Source: Phycisphaeraceae bacterium (GTDB lineage: Bacteria; Planctomycetota; Phycisphaerae; Phycisphaerales; Phycisphaeraceae). Taken from it: a DNA stretch of 47,553 bases. The stretch covers positions 1 through 47,553 of the forward strand of contig JAFIFY010000123.1 in NCBI GenBank assembly GCA_020831765.1. The letters run 5' to 3'. Shown piece by piece: positions 1-7,981 of the stretch. Each line of letters starts with the position of its first letter. The stretch's first letter is position 1. Position numbers and translations under genes: made by a program. Under the pieces are notes generated by a model, which was not told the DNA's origin, searched no databases, and saw nothing but the letters and a program-made list of their open reading frames with translations.

Positions 1-677
1 TCGATTTCGAAGAAGAGCGTGGCATTGGGTGGAATCACTTGGCCCGCACCGCGCTCGCCATAGGCGAGATTCGGCGGGATGATGACTTCGAGCTTGCCAC
101 CTTCCTGGAGCAACTGAAGCGCTTCGGTCCAGCCGGGGATCACGCCATCAAGACGAAACCGGGTCGGCTCGCCGCGCGCCCTCGAGCTGTCGAATATCTG
201 GCCGCTGGACAGAAGGCTTCCGGTGTAGTGGGCCACCACCTCGTCCCGCGGCCCGGGGGTGCGACCGGAGCCGGCTTCGACGATGCGGTAGATCAGGCCG
301 CTTTCCGTGCGTCGGACGCCGTCCTGCTTGAGGAATTCCTCGGTGGCCTTTCGGACCGCCGCCATTTCGCGTTGACGCTCGATGTAGGCCATGTGGTTGG
401 CGAACACGCGGGTGACTTCTTCGGTCTGCTCCCGGCTGAGCTTGGAGTCCTTGCCCCCCAAGGCGGCTTTCATGCCCTCGATAAAGTTCTCGACGTTGAG
501 GTCGATCTCCTGGGATTTGAAATTCGTGCCCATCTGGAAACCAATGACATAGCTCACCTTTTCCATGTCAGGTGCCGCCGGACGGCCTTCATTGGCCGAC
601 AGGGGGTTGAAAACATTGATCCATGCCAGAACCATCAGCACGGCCAGAGCCGTCACGATCCATTTTCGGTGTTTCAT
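1..677 (-). CDS. FKBP-type peptidyl-prolyl cis-trans isomerase, 3'-truncated
   Basis: Catalyses cis-trans isomerisation of X-Pro bonds in exported proteins, in the FkpA/Mip style. 225 residues are visible and the reading frame runs off the window start, so only the last few residues and the stop are missing. Residues 1-28 form a signal or anchor segment (basic MKHRKW, then a hydrophobic stretch). Residues 36-110 match the dimerising alpha-helical N-domain of Mip/FkpA proteins (VSYVIGFQMGTNF at 41-53). Residues 125-225 are the FKBP core, with VAHYTGSL (148-155), GQIFDSS (159-165), VIPGWTEALQLL (179-190) and LAYGERG (204-210); the Tyr, Phe-Asp and Trp that line the pocket are all present. The ATG at 675-677 is preceded by AAAGGA at suitable spacing. 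The gene diverges from the parA-like gene. The family call is firm; periplasmic location is inferred from the N-terminus. Confidence 0.88.
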   Translation of the reverse strand, partial: MKHRKWIVTALAVLMVLAWINVFNPLSANEGRPAAPDMEKVSYVIGFQMGTNFKSQEIDLNVENFIEGMKAALGGKDSKLSREQTEEVTRVFANHMAYIERQREMAAVRKATEEFLKQDGVRRTESGLIYRIVEAGSGRTPGPRDEVVAHYTGSLLSSGQIFDSSRARGEPTRFRLDGVIPGWTEALQLLQEGGKLEVIIPPNLAYGERGAGQVIPPNATLFFEI

Positions 678-1041
678 CTCAATAAATCCTTTTCCAAGAA
701 AGAGTTGCCAGAAGCCAGTCCGCTTGTTCGGAGCGAGTCAGGCTCGATCAGGTGGGCCATCGCGAACGTTCGATCTTACCTTCGTGCGATTCATTTCTCT
801 TGCCTTTCCCGCGACAGCGGCACGAACACACCATCCGAAAGGCCACGATTTTCGACCAACGCAAGTCCGATGCATCCTCTTGCGGAATCCATCATGAACT
901 GCAAGGTCTGCTGGACCGACTCGTACGGTCGGGCCTTTCCGCAGGTTCGGAATTGCGTTTTGGGTATACTTTTCCCATGGGTTTGCTGGATGTGGGCGGC
1001 CCTTCTCCTTGCCGATCGTGGTTCATGGAAGGCAACAATCG
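678..1041. other. Divergent intergenic region, no gene seen
   Basis: The 364 bases between the FKBP gene (leftward) and the ParA gene (rightward) contain no supported gene. Long open frames crossing it are GC-driven. TATACT at 965-970 is a possible -10 for the rightward gene, but I see no good -35 at 16-18 bases upstream, so it is only a candidate. Confidence 0.4.
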
Positions 1042-2136
1042 GTGAACACCCTGGTTTCCAGTGCCGCCTCCGCTTCTCCGCCTCGCGTTATCGCGTTGAT
1101 GAACCAGAAGGGTGGTGTCGGCAAGACGACGACGACGGCCAGCCTCGCCGCGGCGTTTGCTCGGCGCGGCAAGCGTGTGCTGGTGATCGATCTTGATCCG
1201 CAGGGGCACCTGGGGCTTCACCTTGGCGTCACGGCCGATGATGTGGCTGATCGACCCAACCTCTACGACTTGATGCTGGATGATGGCGCGCCGGTCGATG
1301 ATTCGGTCCGATGCATTCTGCGGACGGATGAATCGGGGGTACAGTCCGATAACGGTGCTGGGGGTCGAGGCGCTTTGCCTGGCGGTGTGTGGTTGGTGCC
1401 GTCGGATGTGAATCTGGCCGGTGTTGAGAGCGAGCTGGCGGGGCGGATGGCCACCGGCTGGGCGCAGCGCCGAATCGTGCAGCGGATCGGTGTGCTGGCC
1501 CGGGATGGCATCCTGGATGGTGATCGCCGCCTGCCGCTGGATTTCATCCTCATGGACTGCCCACCGAGCCTTGGCCTGCTCACCGTCAATGCGCTGGCGT
1601 TCGCCCGTGAGGTGATCGTCCCGATGCAGACTCATTTCCTGGCCCTGGAAGGGCTGGGGAGATTGCTCAAGACCGTCTTTCTGGTCAGCCAATCGTTCAA
1701 CCCGGCGCTGCTGGTCTCGGGGGTCGTTCTGTGTATGCATGAGACGCAAACGCTCCTGGCGACCGAGGTCGTGCGCGATCTGCAGGCCTATCTGGATCAG
1801 AACAGAAAGCTCGAGATGCCCTGGTCCGAGGCGGTGATCTTCCAGCCGCCCATTCGACGCAACATTCGACTGGCCGAGTGCCCGAGTTTCGGCAAAACCG
1901 TCTTCGATTACGCTCCGCAATCCAATGGCGCCGAGGATTACGATCGACTCGCCGGCTCGGTCATCGCACATACTTCGCACCTGGGCCGGCCGGCGCTTTT
2001 CGATCTGCCGCAGGCCGACAGCCTGGTTGGAGAGATTCCGGAGTTCGATGAATCGCCGCCCCGACGGCCGCGCCCAAGACCGTGGGCCGACATTCCGTCA
2101 AGCTCTGGACAAACCGCCGGAGAATCGAGGGCATGA
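1042..2136 (+). CDS. parA: ParA/Soj-family (MinD-like) ATPase
   Basis: A deviant-Walker P-loop ATPase of the type that positions chromosomes, plasmids or protein complexes. Motifs: KGGVGKTTTTASLAAAF near the N-terminus (deviant Walker A with the signature lysine), VIDLDPQGHLG (A'), DCPPSLGLLTVNAL (Walker B region) and VPMQTHFLALEGL. I start at GTG 1042 (364 residues) because GGAAGG lies 9 bases upstream; the frame is open back to a TTG at 1009. A linker of about 25 residues after the A' region and a Pro/Arg-rich C-terminal tail (ESPPRRPRPRPW) are longer than in a minimal ParA. No ParB homologue or parS-like site is visible nearby, so a role in chromosome segregation is not proved; an orphan ParA for another cargo is possible. 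The stop overlaps the next start (ATGA). Confidence 0.85.
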   Translation: MNTLVSSAASASPPRVIALMNQKGGVGKTTTTASLAAAFARRGKRVLVIDLDPQGHLGLHLGVTADDVADRPNLYDLMLDDGAPVDDSVRCILRTDESGVQSDNGAGGRGALPGGVWLVPSDVNLAGVESELAGRMATGWAQRRIVQRIGVLARDGILDGDRRLPLDFILMDCPPSLGLLTVNALAFAREVIVPMQTHFLALEGLGRLLKTVFLVSQSFNPALLVSGVVLCMHETQTLLATEVVRDLQAYLDQNRKLEMPWSEAVIFQPPIRRNIRLAECPSFGKTVFDYAPQSNGAEDYDRLAGSVIAHTSHLGRPALFDLPQADSLVGEIPEFDESPPRRPRPRPWADIPSSSGQTAGESRA

Positions 2137-2609
2137 CCAGTGAGGATCAGCGTTGGATGGAGATGGCGATCGATGTCTGTCGTCGCGGCATCGGTGCGGG
2201 ACAGTCCCCCTTCGGTGCCGTGATTGTCCGGGACGGCCAGATCCTGTCGTGTTCCCACAACACCGTCTGGCGCGATCACGATCCCACGGCCCACGCGGAA
2301 GTGCGCGCGATCCGCGAGGCCTGCGCGCAAACGGGGTCGCCGTGGCTCGAAGATGCGGTCATCTATTCCACGACCGAGCCGTGCCCCATGTGTTTCAGCG
2401 CGATTCACTGGGCGAGAATCCGCCGTATCGTCTATGGAGCGGTGATCGCCGATGCCGGCGACGCCGGGTTTCGCGAATTGTCCATCAGCAATCGTCAGAT
2501 GAAATCCCTGGGTGGAAGCGAAGTGGAACTGGTTGAAGGGTTCATGGCCGAGGAATGTGCGAAGCTGTTTGATGAATGGAAATCCGCCAGTCGCGGCAGC
2601 GCTTACTGA
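2133..2609 (+). CDS. Guanine deaminase-like nucleoside/base deaminase
   Basis: Zinc-dependent deaminase of the cytidine deaminase fold, 158 residues, cytosolic. The catalytic set is complete: HAE at 54-56 (zinc His and proton-shuttling Glu) and PCPMC at 83-87 (two zinc cysteines). DPTAHAEVRAIREAC, EPCPMC..AIHWAR and the DAGDAGF segment resemble Bacillus GuaD more than TadA, so guanine to xanthine conversion is the likelier reaction; a tRNA adenosine deaminase or other purine deaminase cannot be excluded. The ATG at 2133 overlaps the ParA stop as ATGA, with GAGGG just upstream, so translation is probably coupled. The start upstream at 2082 lies inside parA and adds nothing family-like. Confidence 0.82.
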   Translation: MTSEDQRWMEMAIDVCRRGIGAGQSPFGAVIVRDGQILSCSHNTVWRDHDPTAHAEVRAIREACAQTGSPWLEDAVIYSTTEPCPMCFSAIHWARIRRIVYGAVIADAGDAGFRELSISNRQMKSLGGSEVELVEGFMAEECAKLFDEWKSASRGSAY

Positions 2610-2785
2610 ACGAGGCTTTCGTCCTCCCGTGGTGTGAAAGCAAGTTGATTCAAGGTCATCCCCGCTTGGCTGATCGAGAGCCCGGCGCCCGGCGCATGCG
2701 GACCATCGGAAGCTTCGACCGGGACACCTCGGCTTGAGTGGTGCCACAGTGATGGTCGCCAACTTGATTCAATTGGGATCCGCCT

Positions 2786-3559
2786 ATGAGTGATGTCACA
2801 GGGCCAAGGCAACGCGAGCATCCGTCTCCGGCCGATCTGGCGATCGATGTTCACTGCCATCTGCTGCCCCGAGTCGATGATGGCGCGAAGAATGACGATG
2901 AAGCGGTCGAGTGCGTGCATGCGCTGGCTGACATGGGTTATCGCGGCTCGGTGCTGACCCCCCACATCGCTTACCGCTCGTTCCGTGGCAAGGAGGATGA
3001 TCTTCGGGTGCGGTTCGAGAAGTTTCGGAGTCGGGTACATGACCGGCTGCCCGATGACTACCGATTGGCCCTCGGGGCCGAATACATGCTTGATGACATT
3101 TTCATGGACCGTCTTTACCGCTCGCCGGAGAAGCTTTTGACGTTCGGCCCGGATCGCGGCGTCATCCTGTTGGAGTTGCCGCGATCGTTTGCTCCGCCAT
3201 TTCTGGATCAAGTTCTGCGCGACCTGTCACTCATGGGTGTTGTGCCCGTTCTTGCCCACATCGAACGGTATACCTATGCGTTCCTGGATGAAGGGGCCGA
3301 TCTGAGGCGTTGGCGTGAGAGCGGAGCCTTGCTGCAAGTCAACGTCGGCGCCTTTGCGGGGAGTTTCGGCGATGGGTGCCGCAGCGCGGCGGTTACGTGC
3401 TGGGAGCGTGGGTGGATCGATCTGCTCGGCACCGATCTGCACGCGGCATCGAGTCTGAAATCGATCAAGGATGGATGGAATGCCATCCGTGCCTTGGAGC
3501 CCGGTCCGGGCCATGGCTTGTCGGGCCAATCCCGACTGTTATCTCGAAGCTCGCCCTGA
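2786..3559 (+). CDS. CpsB/YwqE-type (PHP) tyrosine-protein phosphatase
   Basis: Metal-dependent phosphatase of the PHP family. Relatives dephosphorylate tyrosine kinases that control capsule or exopolysaccharide export. Metal-ligand motifs are all visible: DVHCHLLPRVDDGAK near the N-terminus, LTPHIAYRSF, LGAEYMLDD, VLAHIERYTY and LGTDLHAASS. The protein is 257 residues, about the family length, and probably cytosolic. The C-terminal stretch after GWNAIRAL is odd: in the annotated frame it ends GLSGQSRLLSRSSP, whereas the frame starting at 3525 reads ANPDCYLEARPDQGL and stays open to a stop at 3645-3647. NP-x-x-L is how this family usually ends, so a frameshift or sequencing error near 3510-3524 is possible. 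No polysaccharide biosynthesis genes adjoin. Confidence 0.82.
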   Translation: MSDVTGPRQREHPSPADLAIDVHCHLLPRVDDGAKNDDEAVECVHALADMGYRGSVLTPHIAYRSFRGKEDDLRVRFEKFRSRVHDRLPDDYRLALGAEYMLDDIFMDRLYRSPEKLLTFGPDRGVILLELPRSFAPPFLDQVLRDLSLMGVVPVLAHIERYTYAFLDEGADLRRWRESGALLQVNVGAFAGSFGDGCRSAAVTCWERGWIDLLGTDLHAASSLKSIKDGWNAIRALEPGPGHGLSGQSRLLSRSSP

Positions 3560-3726
3560 CCAGGGGTTGCCGGGGCCCGATGCTCGGCCGTCAGGGGGTG
3601 GATTCGATGCCGGGCGGTGGTTTGTTGGGTTGAAGCCGGGCTGTTAAGCTATTTGCGTGTTTTGGTGTCGGCGCGGGTGAGGGGCATCTCAAGTCGCGCT
3701 GAGGGTTGGCAATCAGGAGATATATC

Positions 3727-4677
3727 ATGGAATGGTTCCCTTCCAGTCTGCTGCTAATGAATGCGGGTAACGGCAATGGCAATGACGCCAACGGTGAGGC
3801 GGCCAATGGTCAGGAAGCGGCCGGACCACGGCCTGTCGATGTCGATGGGGTTCTGGCCGGGGATACCGATGCCCTGATGTCGGTGGCGGTGGATTACGGT
3901 TTGCCGCTGATCTGGGCGATCGTGATCCTGATCGTGTCCCTGATCGTCGGGAAGATCCTGGCGGGCATGGCGGTGAATTCGATGAACCGGGCCAAGGTTG
4001 ACCAGACCCTGGGGCGTTTCTTCGGCCGGATCATCTACTACCTGGTGCTGGTCATCGGTTTGACCTTTGCGCTGAGCAAGTTCGGCATCAACATCACCAC
4101 TTTCGCGGCGGTGCTGGCGGCGGCCGGATTCGCCATCGGCATGGCCCTGTCGGGAACATTGAGCAACTTCGCCTCGGGGGCCATGCTTCTGATTTTCCGG
4201 CCCTTCCGGGTCGGCGATGTGGTCAGCGTCGCCGGCATCACGGCCAAGGTCAACGAAATCGAACTGTTCACCACCACGTTCGATACGCCGGACAATCGAC
4301 GAATCATCATCCCCAACGGCGCGATCTATGGCGGCAACATCGAGAACATCAGTCATCATGCCGAGCGGCGAGTGGATGTGAACGTGGGCGTGGAGTATTC
4401 GGCCGACCTGGACCAAACGCGTGAAGTTCTGGGCCGCGCTGCTGAGTCGCTGAAGGAGAAGATGGTCGAAGGTGAGGGGCGTGGCTACGCGGTGGTGCTG
4501 CTGGACCTTGGTGATTCATCAGTGAACTGGGTGGTTCGGTTCTGGTGCAAAGCGCCCGATTTCTGGGCTGTCAAGGATGCCCTGACGCGTGCGGTCAAGC
4601 GCCATCTGGATGAGGCGGGCCTTGGTATTCCGTTCCCGCAGATGGATGTCCATCTGAAGGGACAGTCGCCAAGCTGA
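3727..4677 (+). CDS. mscS: MscS-family small-conductance mechanosensitive channel
   Basis: Inner-membrane channel that opens under membrane tension and releases solutes on osmotic downshock. 316 residues starting at ATG 3727, which has AGGAGA six bases upstream; the open frame begins earlier, at 3706. Residues 11-45 are a Gly/Asn-rich, low-complexity stretch before TM1. TM1 is about 59-78 and TM2 about 100-118. The pore-lining TM3 is about 124-150, with an Ala/Gly-packed face (TTFAAVLAAAGFAIGMAL). The beta domain follows (RPFRVGDVVSVAG, IPNGAIYGGNIENIS) and the alpha/beta C-terminal domain (DLGDSSVNWVVRFWCK) ends the protein. This is the minimal three-helix MscS layout. It stands alone between the CpsB-like and lipoprotein genes. 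Confidence 0.92.
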   Translation: MEWFPSSLLLMNAGNGNGNDANGEAANGQEAAGPRPVDVDGVLAGDTDALMSVAVDYGLPLIWAIVILIVSLIVGKILAGMAVNSMNRAKVDQTLGRFFGRIIYYLVLVIGLTFALSKFGINITTFAAVLAAAGFAIGMALSGTLSNFASGAMLLIFRPFRVGDVVSVAGITAKVNEIELFTTTFDTPDNRRIIIPNGAIYGGNIENISHHAERRVDVNVGVEYSADLDQTREVLGRAAESLKEKMVEGEGRGYAVVLLDLGDSSVNWVVRFWCKAPDFWAVKDALTRAVKRHLDEAGLGIPFPQMDVHLKGQSPS

Positions 4678-4869
4678 ACACCCGCCCTGGTCGGCACGTA
4701 TGAAGTTGGGGCCTGGTCGGGAGCATCCGCTTCCCGGTACTGTTATTTGCCTTCAATGGGCGGAAATGGTGCGTGGTTGGGAATAACCTTTGTAACGTCA
4801 TTGGTCGATAAACACGGGAAAGCCCGTCGGCCGCTGGTCTTTGCCGGGGCTGGCAACGGGAGGTAAGAT

Positions 4870-6078
4870 ATGAATTGGAAAGCATTTGCGGCGTTATCTT
4901 TGGGGTTGGCGGTGATGACGGGATGTGCCGGGTCATCCGCCCGCGACACCAGCGGCCTGGCATCCGGGATCAATCTGCCCCGACCGGCCGAGCCGACCAC
5001 GGCTCAGTTCCGGATCGAGGCCGAGATTGTGCCCGATGCTCGGCTGGTCCGAGAGGATACGACTCCGGTCTGGCATCATGGTCGATTCGGCTATCTTCCG
5101 GGGCGCGAGCTGGTTCTGGTGGTCAGTCGCATCACCTCGACGGAGGTCTACGCCCGGACCGATGGTGGCCCTCGTGAAACGATCCGCACCGAGCGGCAGG
5201 ATCGATTTCTCGAGCGACTGTGGATCGCGATTCCCGGCGACCTGAACGTGGGCGATGTTCTGCGGATTCAGGAGATCGAGAATGACCGTCGATTGGGCTA
5301 CGACCGCGGCGATGTGGGACGCGAGCAGTACAGCGAGCCCTTCCGTGCCCTGGGGACGTTGGAGATCAAGTCGCTGACCGACCATGAGGCGGTCATCGAA
5401 CTGGACGTTGTTGTGCGGCCGCAGCGGCACCGGGATTGGCGCGTCGCGCAGACGTTCTCGCTCGGCCTCGCCAAGGCCCCGACCTACGCCACCGCCGCGG
5501 ATCCCAATCGCGTTCCCTGGGTGATTCGCGATGCGGCTCCGGATATTTCCTCGATCTTCACGCCGCCTCGGACACTGGGCACAGCGCCTGAGGTCCCCAC
5601 GATCGATCAGGTGGCCACTTCCCGAGATGCCGAGCGCCGCCAATCTGAAGGTGAGCGGTCGACAACCCGGGCAACGCAGGATTCGGCCAGAGGCGGATCG
5701 CAGGACGGTGAGCTGCGCTCGGCCATCGTTGGAAGCTGGAGCGTTCGCACGCCGCAGTGGGAACTGAAGATGCAATTCGAGCCCAACGGCCGTTTCGCCT
5801 ACAGTTCAGAGCGACAGGGCGGCAATTTCTCGCCCGGCATCAAGCGCGGCGAATACTCGGTGGAAGACGGAAAGCTGGTCATGCGCGTCACATCGTTCGA
5901 CTTCGATGGCGAGGACCACATGCGTCACCTCGGGACGGGTAGTGATGCGGTGATCATTCTGGACGCCACCCCCGTGGACGACAAGCTGCGCCTGAAGGGT
6001 GATTTCAAGGATCGCGAGGGGCGAATGGACGTCTTCTTCGATCGAGCCAAGTTTCCATCAATGCTTTCGAGTCGTTGA
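4870..6078 (+). CDS. Large lipoprotein with C-terminal lipocalin-like domain
   Basis: 402-residue lipoprotein of unknown role. A type II signal peptide ends LAVMTGC with the lipidated Cys at 19. GGGAGG lies six bases before the ATG. Residues about 40-225 form a beta-rich region (FRIEAEIVPDARLV, ELVLVVSRITSTEVYARTD, VGDVLRIQEIEND) that I do not recognise. A low-complexity Ser/Arg/Gln-rich linker at about 245-285 leads to a final domain of about 110 residues. That domain has LRSAIVGSWSV and FEPNGRFAYSS, the pattern of lipocalin-like proteins in which a G-x-W opens the barrel and a tetra-residue turn follows. No enzyme motif is visible. Location is inferred as periplasmic face of a membrane. Confidence 0.75.
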   Translation: MNWKAFAALSLGLAVMTGCAGSSARDTSGLASGINLPRPAEPTTAQFRIEAEIVPDARLVREDTTPVWHHGRFGYLPGRELVLVVSRITSTEVYARTDGGPRETIRTERQDRFLERLWIAIPGDLNVGDVLRIQEIENDRRLGYDRGDVGREQYSEPFRALGTLEIKSLTDHEAVIELDVVVRPQRHRDWRVAQTFSLGLAKAPTYATAADPNRVPWVIRDAAPDISSIFTPPRTLGTAPEVPTIDQVATSRDAERRQSEGERSTTRATQDSARGGSQDGELRSAIVGSWSVRTPQWELKMQFEPNGRFAYSSERQGGNFSPGIKRGEYSVEDGKLVMRVTSFDFDGEDHMRHLGTGSDAVIILDATPVDDKLRLKGDFKDREGRMDVFFDRAKFPSMLSSR

Positions 6079-6242
6079 CCCTCGAATCGCTCACGATGGC
6101 CTTATCGAGAAATGAAGCCCGGTCCTTGTCGTGGATGGGTTTCGCACCGGAACTCTCAGCGGTGATTCAGATTGCCGGGGGTCATTCCCAGATATCATTT
6201 CGCGTAAAGACCAGGAGGGCGTTTGATGCCGTTCGTTCCGCA

Positions 6243-6761
6243 TCACCCGATGGACTGGCCGGGCGTCGATGGAGACTTGGTTCCGTCGTCGGGTTTTACC
6301 GGCTTGGAGCGGCTGGATGCGGTGGGAATGGAGTGGCCAAGGAGTTCAAGCTTGCGCTCCAGCGTGTTGCTCATGGTGCTCAGTGATGTGGACATCAGGA
6401 AATCCTTGAGCGAGGTGCGGATGCGCGACCATTGCTCGTGTTGAGGACACGGCTGGGCATCATCGCACTTGGCAAGGCCAACCACACATTCATCAAGGCG
6501 CGAGACACCATCAATGGCCGCGACGATGTCGTAGACGGAAATCTGGTCAGCCGGCCGGGAGAGCGCAAAACCTCCGCCTCGGCCTTTGGCGCTGATCAGA
6601 AGGCCCTTGCGAACCAGATCCTGAAAGATTTTGGCCACAAAGTGGCGCGGCAGGTCGGTCCCCCCGCACAATTCGTCAAGAAGGACATATCCGTCCGGTC
6701 TCATGACGGCCAGGCGACTGAGGGCACGAATCGCATATGAGCATGCACTTGAGTAGATCAT
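6243..6761 (-). CDS. Rrf2-family regulator with IscR-like Fe-S ligands
   Basis: Winged-helix transcription factor, 172 residues from ATG 6761; GGGAG lies about 9 bases upstream on the minus strand. The N-terminus MIYSSACSYAIRALSRLA and the segment LPRHFVAKIFQDLVRKGLLISAKGRGGGFALSRP are the classic Rrf2 recognition helix and wing. Cys92, Cys99 and Cys105 followed by His108 (ECVVGLAKC...PCPQH) closely match the spacing of the three cysteines and histidine that hold the [2Fe-2S] cluster in E. coli IscR, so an Fe-S or redox/NO sensor is likely. The C-terminal 45 residues are longer than needed and polar. No isc/suf genes are in the window, so the regulon is unknown. It diverges from the gamma-CA gene. 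Confidence 0.85.
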   Translation of the reverse strand: MIYSSACSYAIRALSRLAVMRPDGYVLLDELCGGTDLPRHFVAKIFQDLVRKGLLISAKGRGGGFALSRPADQISVYDIVAAIDGVSRLDECVVGLAKCDDAQPCPQHEQWSRIRTSLKDFLMSTSLSTMSNTLERKLELLGHSIPTASSRSKPVKPDDGTKSPSTPGQSIG

Positions 6762-7076
6762 TTTCAGGACTCCCGAACCGCGATCAGCCGGACAATGAAA
6801 CCCTTGGGGGATGCGGGCCGGCATCCGGGGAACACGGCATGCCTTGCCAGACGTGCCATCCACGAATCCGAAAAGTTCGAATGCTTTCCGGCCAGATCAC
6901 CAGACCATATTAGCACACAATCTTTTGATCTGTAAAGTTCAGCGGACTTAACATTCCACAATGCCACCTCCGCCGCGACTGTTTTGCGTAAAATGATGCG
7001 GATGGCCCCATTTAAGCGTCGGGCTCTGCGTTGCTCCGGGTCGACAAGCCGTCGTCGATCCGCATAATTCCCCTTG
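6762..7076. other. Divergent regulatory region between rrf2-like gene and gamma-CA gene
   Basis: This 315-base gap is markedly more AT-rich than its flanks around 6905-6950. On the minus strand TAATAT (positions 6907-6912) could be the -10 of the Rrf2 gene, giving a leader of about 140 bases, but no good -35 is seen. The segment 6918-6931 (ACAATCTTTTGATC) has dyad character and could be an operator for autoregulation. No gene is supported here. Confidence 0.35.
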
Positions 7077-7598
7077 ATGAGCATCCAATGCATTAACGGC
7101 GCTTATGTGGCCGATACCGCCCGGATCGTCGGCGAGGTGACGCTCGGCCGGGACTGCAACGTCTGGTATGGGGTTTCCATGCGAGGCGATGTCGCGGCAA
7201 TCGAGATCGGTGAGCAGACCAGCATTCAGGACAATACGGTGGTTCATTGCGATAAGGGGTTTCCCAACCGCATCGGCAACGCGGTGATTGTCGGTCACGG
7301 AGCCATTTGCCACGGCGTCCTGGTCGATGATGGGTCGATGATCGGGATGGGGGCGATCCTTCTGGCGGGTACGCGGGTTGGACCGGGATCGATCGTTGCC
7401 GCCGGCGCTTTGCTCGCCCCGGGAACGGAAGTTCCAGCCGGCATGGTCGCCATGGGCTCGCCGGCAAAGATCGTGCGACCGGTCAATGAGCGCGAGAAAC
7501 AGTACCTGCTCGACATTCCCGCCAGATATGTGGAGATGGCCCGACTCCATGCCAAGGGGAAAGACCGCAGGGTCCTGCCCTGGCCGCCAGGTCCGTAG
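7077..7598 (+). CDS. Gamma-class carbonic anhydrase / left-handed beta-helix hexapeptide protein
   Basis: 173-residue trimeric left-handed beta-helix protein of the gamma carbonic anhydrase/YrdA/PaaY group. Isoleucine/valine-ladder hexapeptide repeats run from about residue 8 to 135. The three candidate zinc ligands are His57 (VVHCD), His74 and His79 (GHGAICHG), placed as in Cam-type enzymes. The C-terminal helix after GSPAKIVRPV is typical. CO2 hydration is therefore possible, though many members of this group have no proven activity and the acidic proton-shuttle loop of Cam is absent. ATG 7077 is preceded in frame by TTG 7074; I see no strong Shine-Dalgarno. The groES-like gene follows after 78 bases, so this may be the first gene of a short run with groES and aroA. 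Confidence 0.85.
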   Translation: MSIQCINGAYVADTARIVGEVTLGRDCNVWYGVSMRGDVAAIEIGEQTSIQDNTVVHCDKGFPNRIGNAVIVGHGAICHGVLVDDGSMIGMGAILLAGTRVGPGSIVAAGALLAPGTEVPAGMVAMGSPAKIVRPVNEREKQYLLDIPARYVEMARLHAKGKDRRVLPWPPGP

Positions 7599-7676
7599 TC
7601 CTTCTCGAATCGGCTACGATACCCCTCAGCCAGCGCCCGGCCGGGCGCGCACCGCTGCTTCCTTCTGGAGTCTTCC

Positions 7677-7973
7677 TTGGCCATTGAAACCGTCGAACCG
7701 ATCGGTCCGCGAATTCTGATCCGAAAGGATGAAGATCGCAAGACCACCAAAGCCGGCATACACCTTCCGGACAAGATCGAAATTCCCACGCTCACCGGGC
7801 GTGTCGTGTCCATCTCCGCGCAGGTCGAATCCGACAGCAATTATCCGATCCGCCAGTACGATCGGGTGCTTTTCAATCCGCGAGAGGCGATTCCCGTGGA
7901 TTTTGAAGGCGATAATAGGCTCTTCGTGGTGCCTGTCGAAAATGTCGTGGCGGTGTTCCGAAAAGGGGAGTGA
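7677..7973 (+). CDS. groES: GroES-like 10 kDa co-chaperonin, divergent
   Basis: 98-residue Cpn10 that would cap a GroEL ring in the cytosol. The order of elements is normal: IGPRILIRKDED (first strand), a mobile loop with KAGIHLPD, then LTGRVVSIS, QYDRVLFNPRE and a closing LFVVPVENVVAVF. The mobile-loop hydrophobic triplet, IVL in E. coli GroES, reads I-H-L here. The start is TTG 7677 with TGGAG six bases upstream. No groEL is in the window; instead the stop overlaps or abuts the aroA start, so this is probably a second, orphan groES. Family assignment is good; partner choice is unknown. Confidence 0.85.
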   Translation: MAIETVEPIGPRILIRKDEDRKTTKAGIHLPDKIEIPTLTGRVVSISAQVESDSNYPIRQYDRVLFNPREAIPVDFEGDNRLFVVPVENVVAVFRKGE

Positions 7974-7981
7974 TCGGCTGG

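Noticed and set aside
6226-6444. 72-aa plus-strand ORF with AGGAGG eight bases before its ATG
   Set aside because: The ribosome site is good, but most of the ORF is antisense to the 3' end of the Rrf2 gene and the product looks random. Worth a glance only if ribosome profiling shows it.
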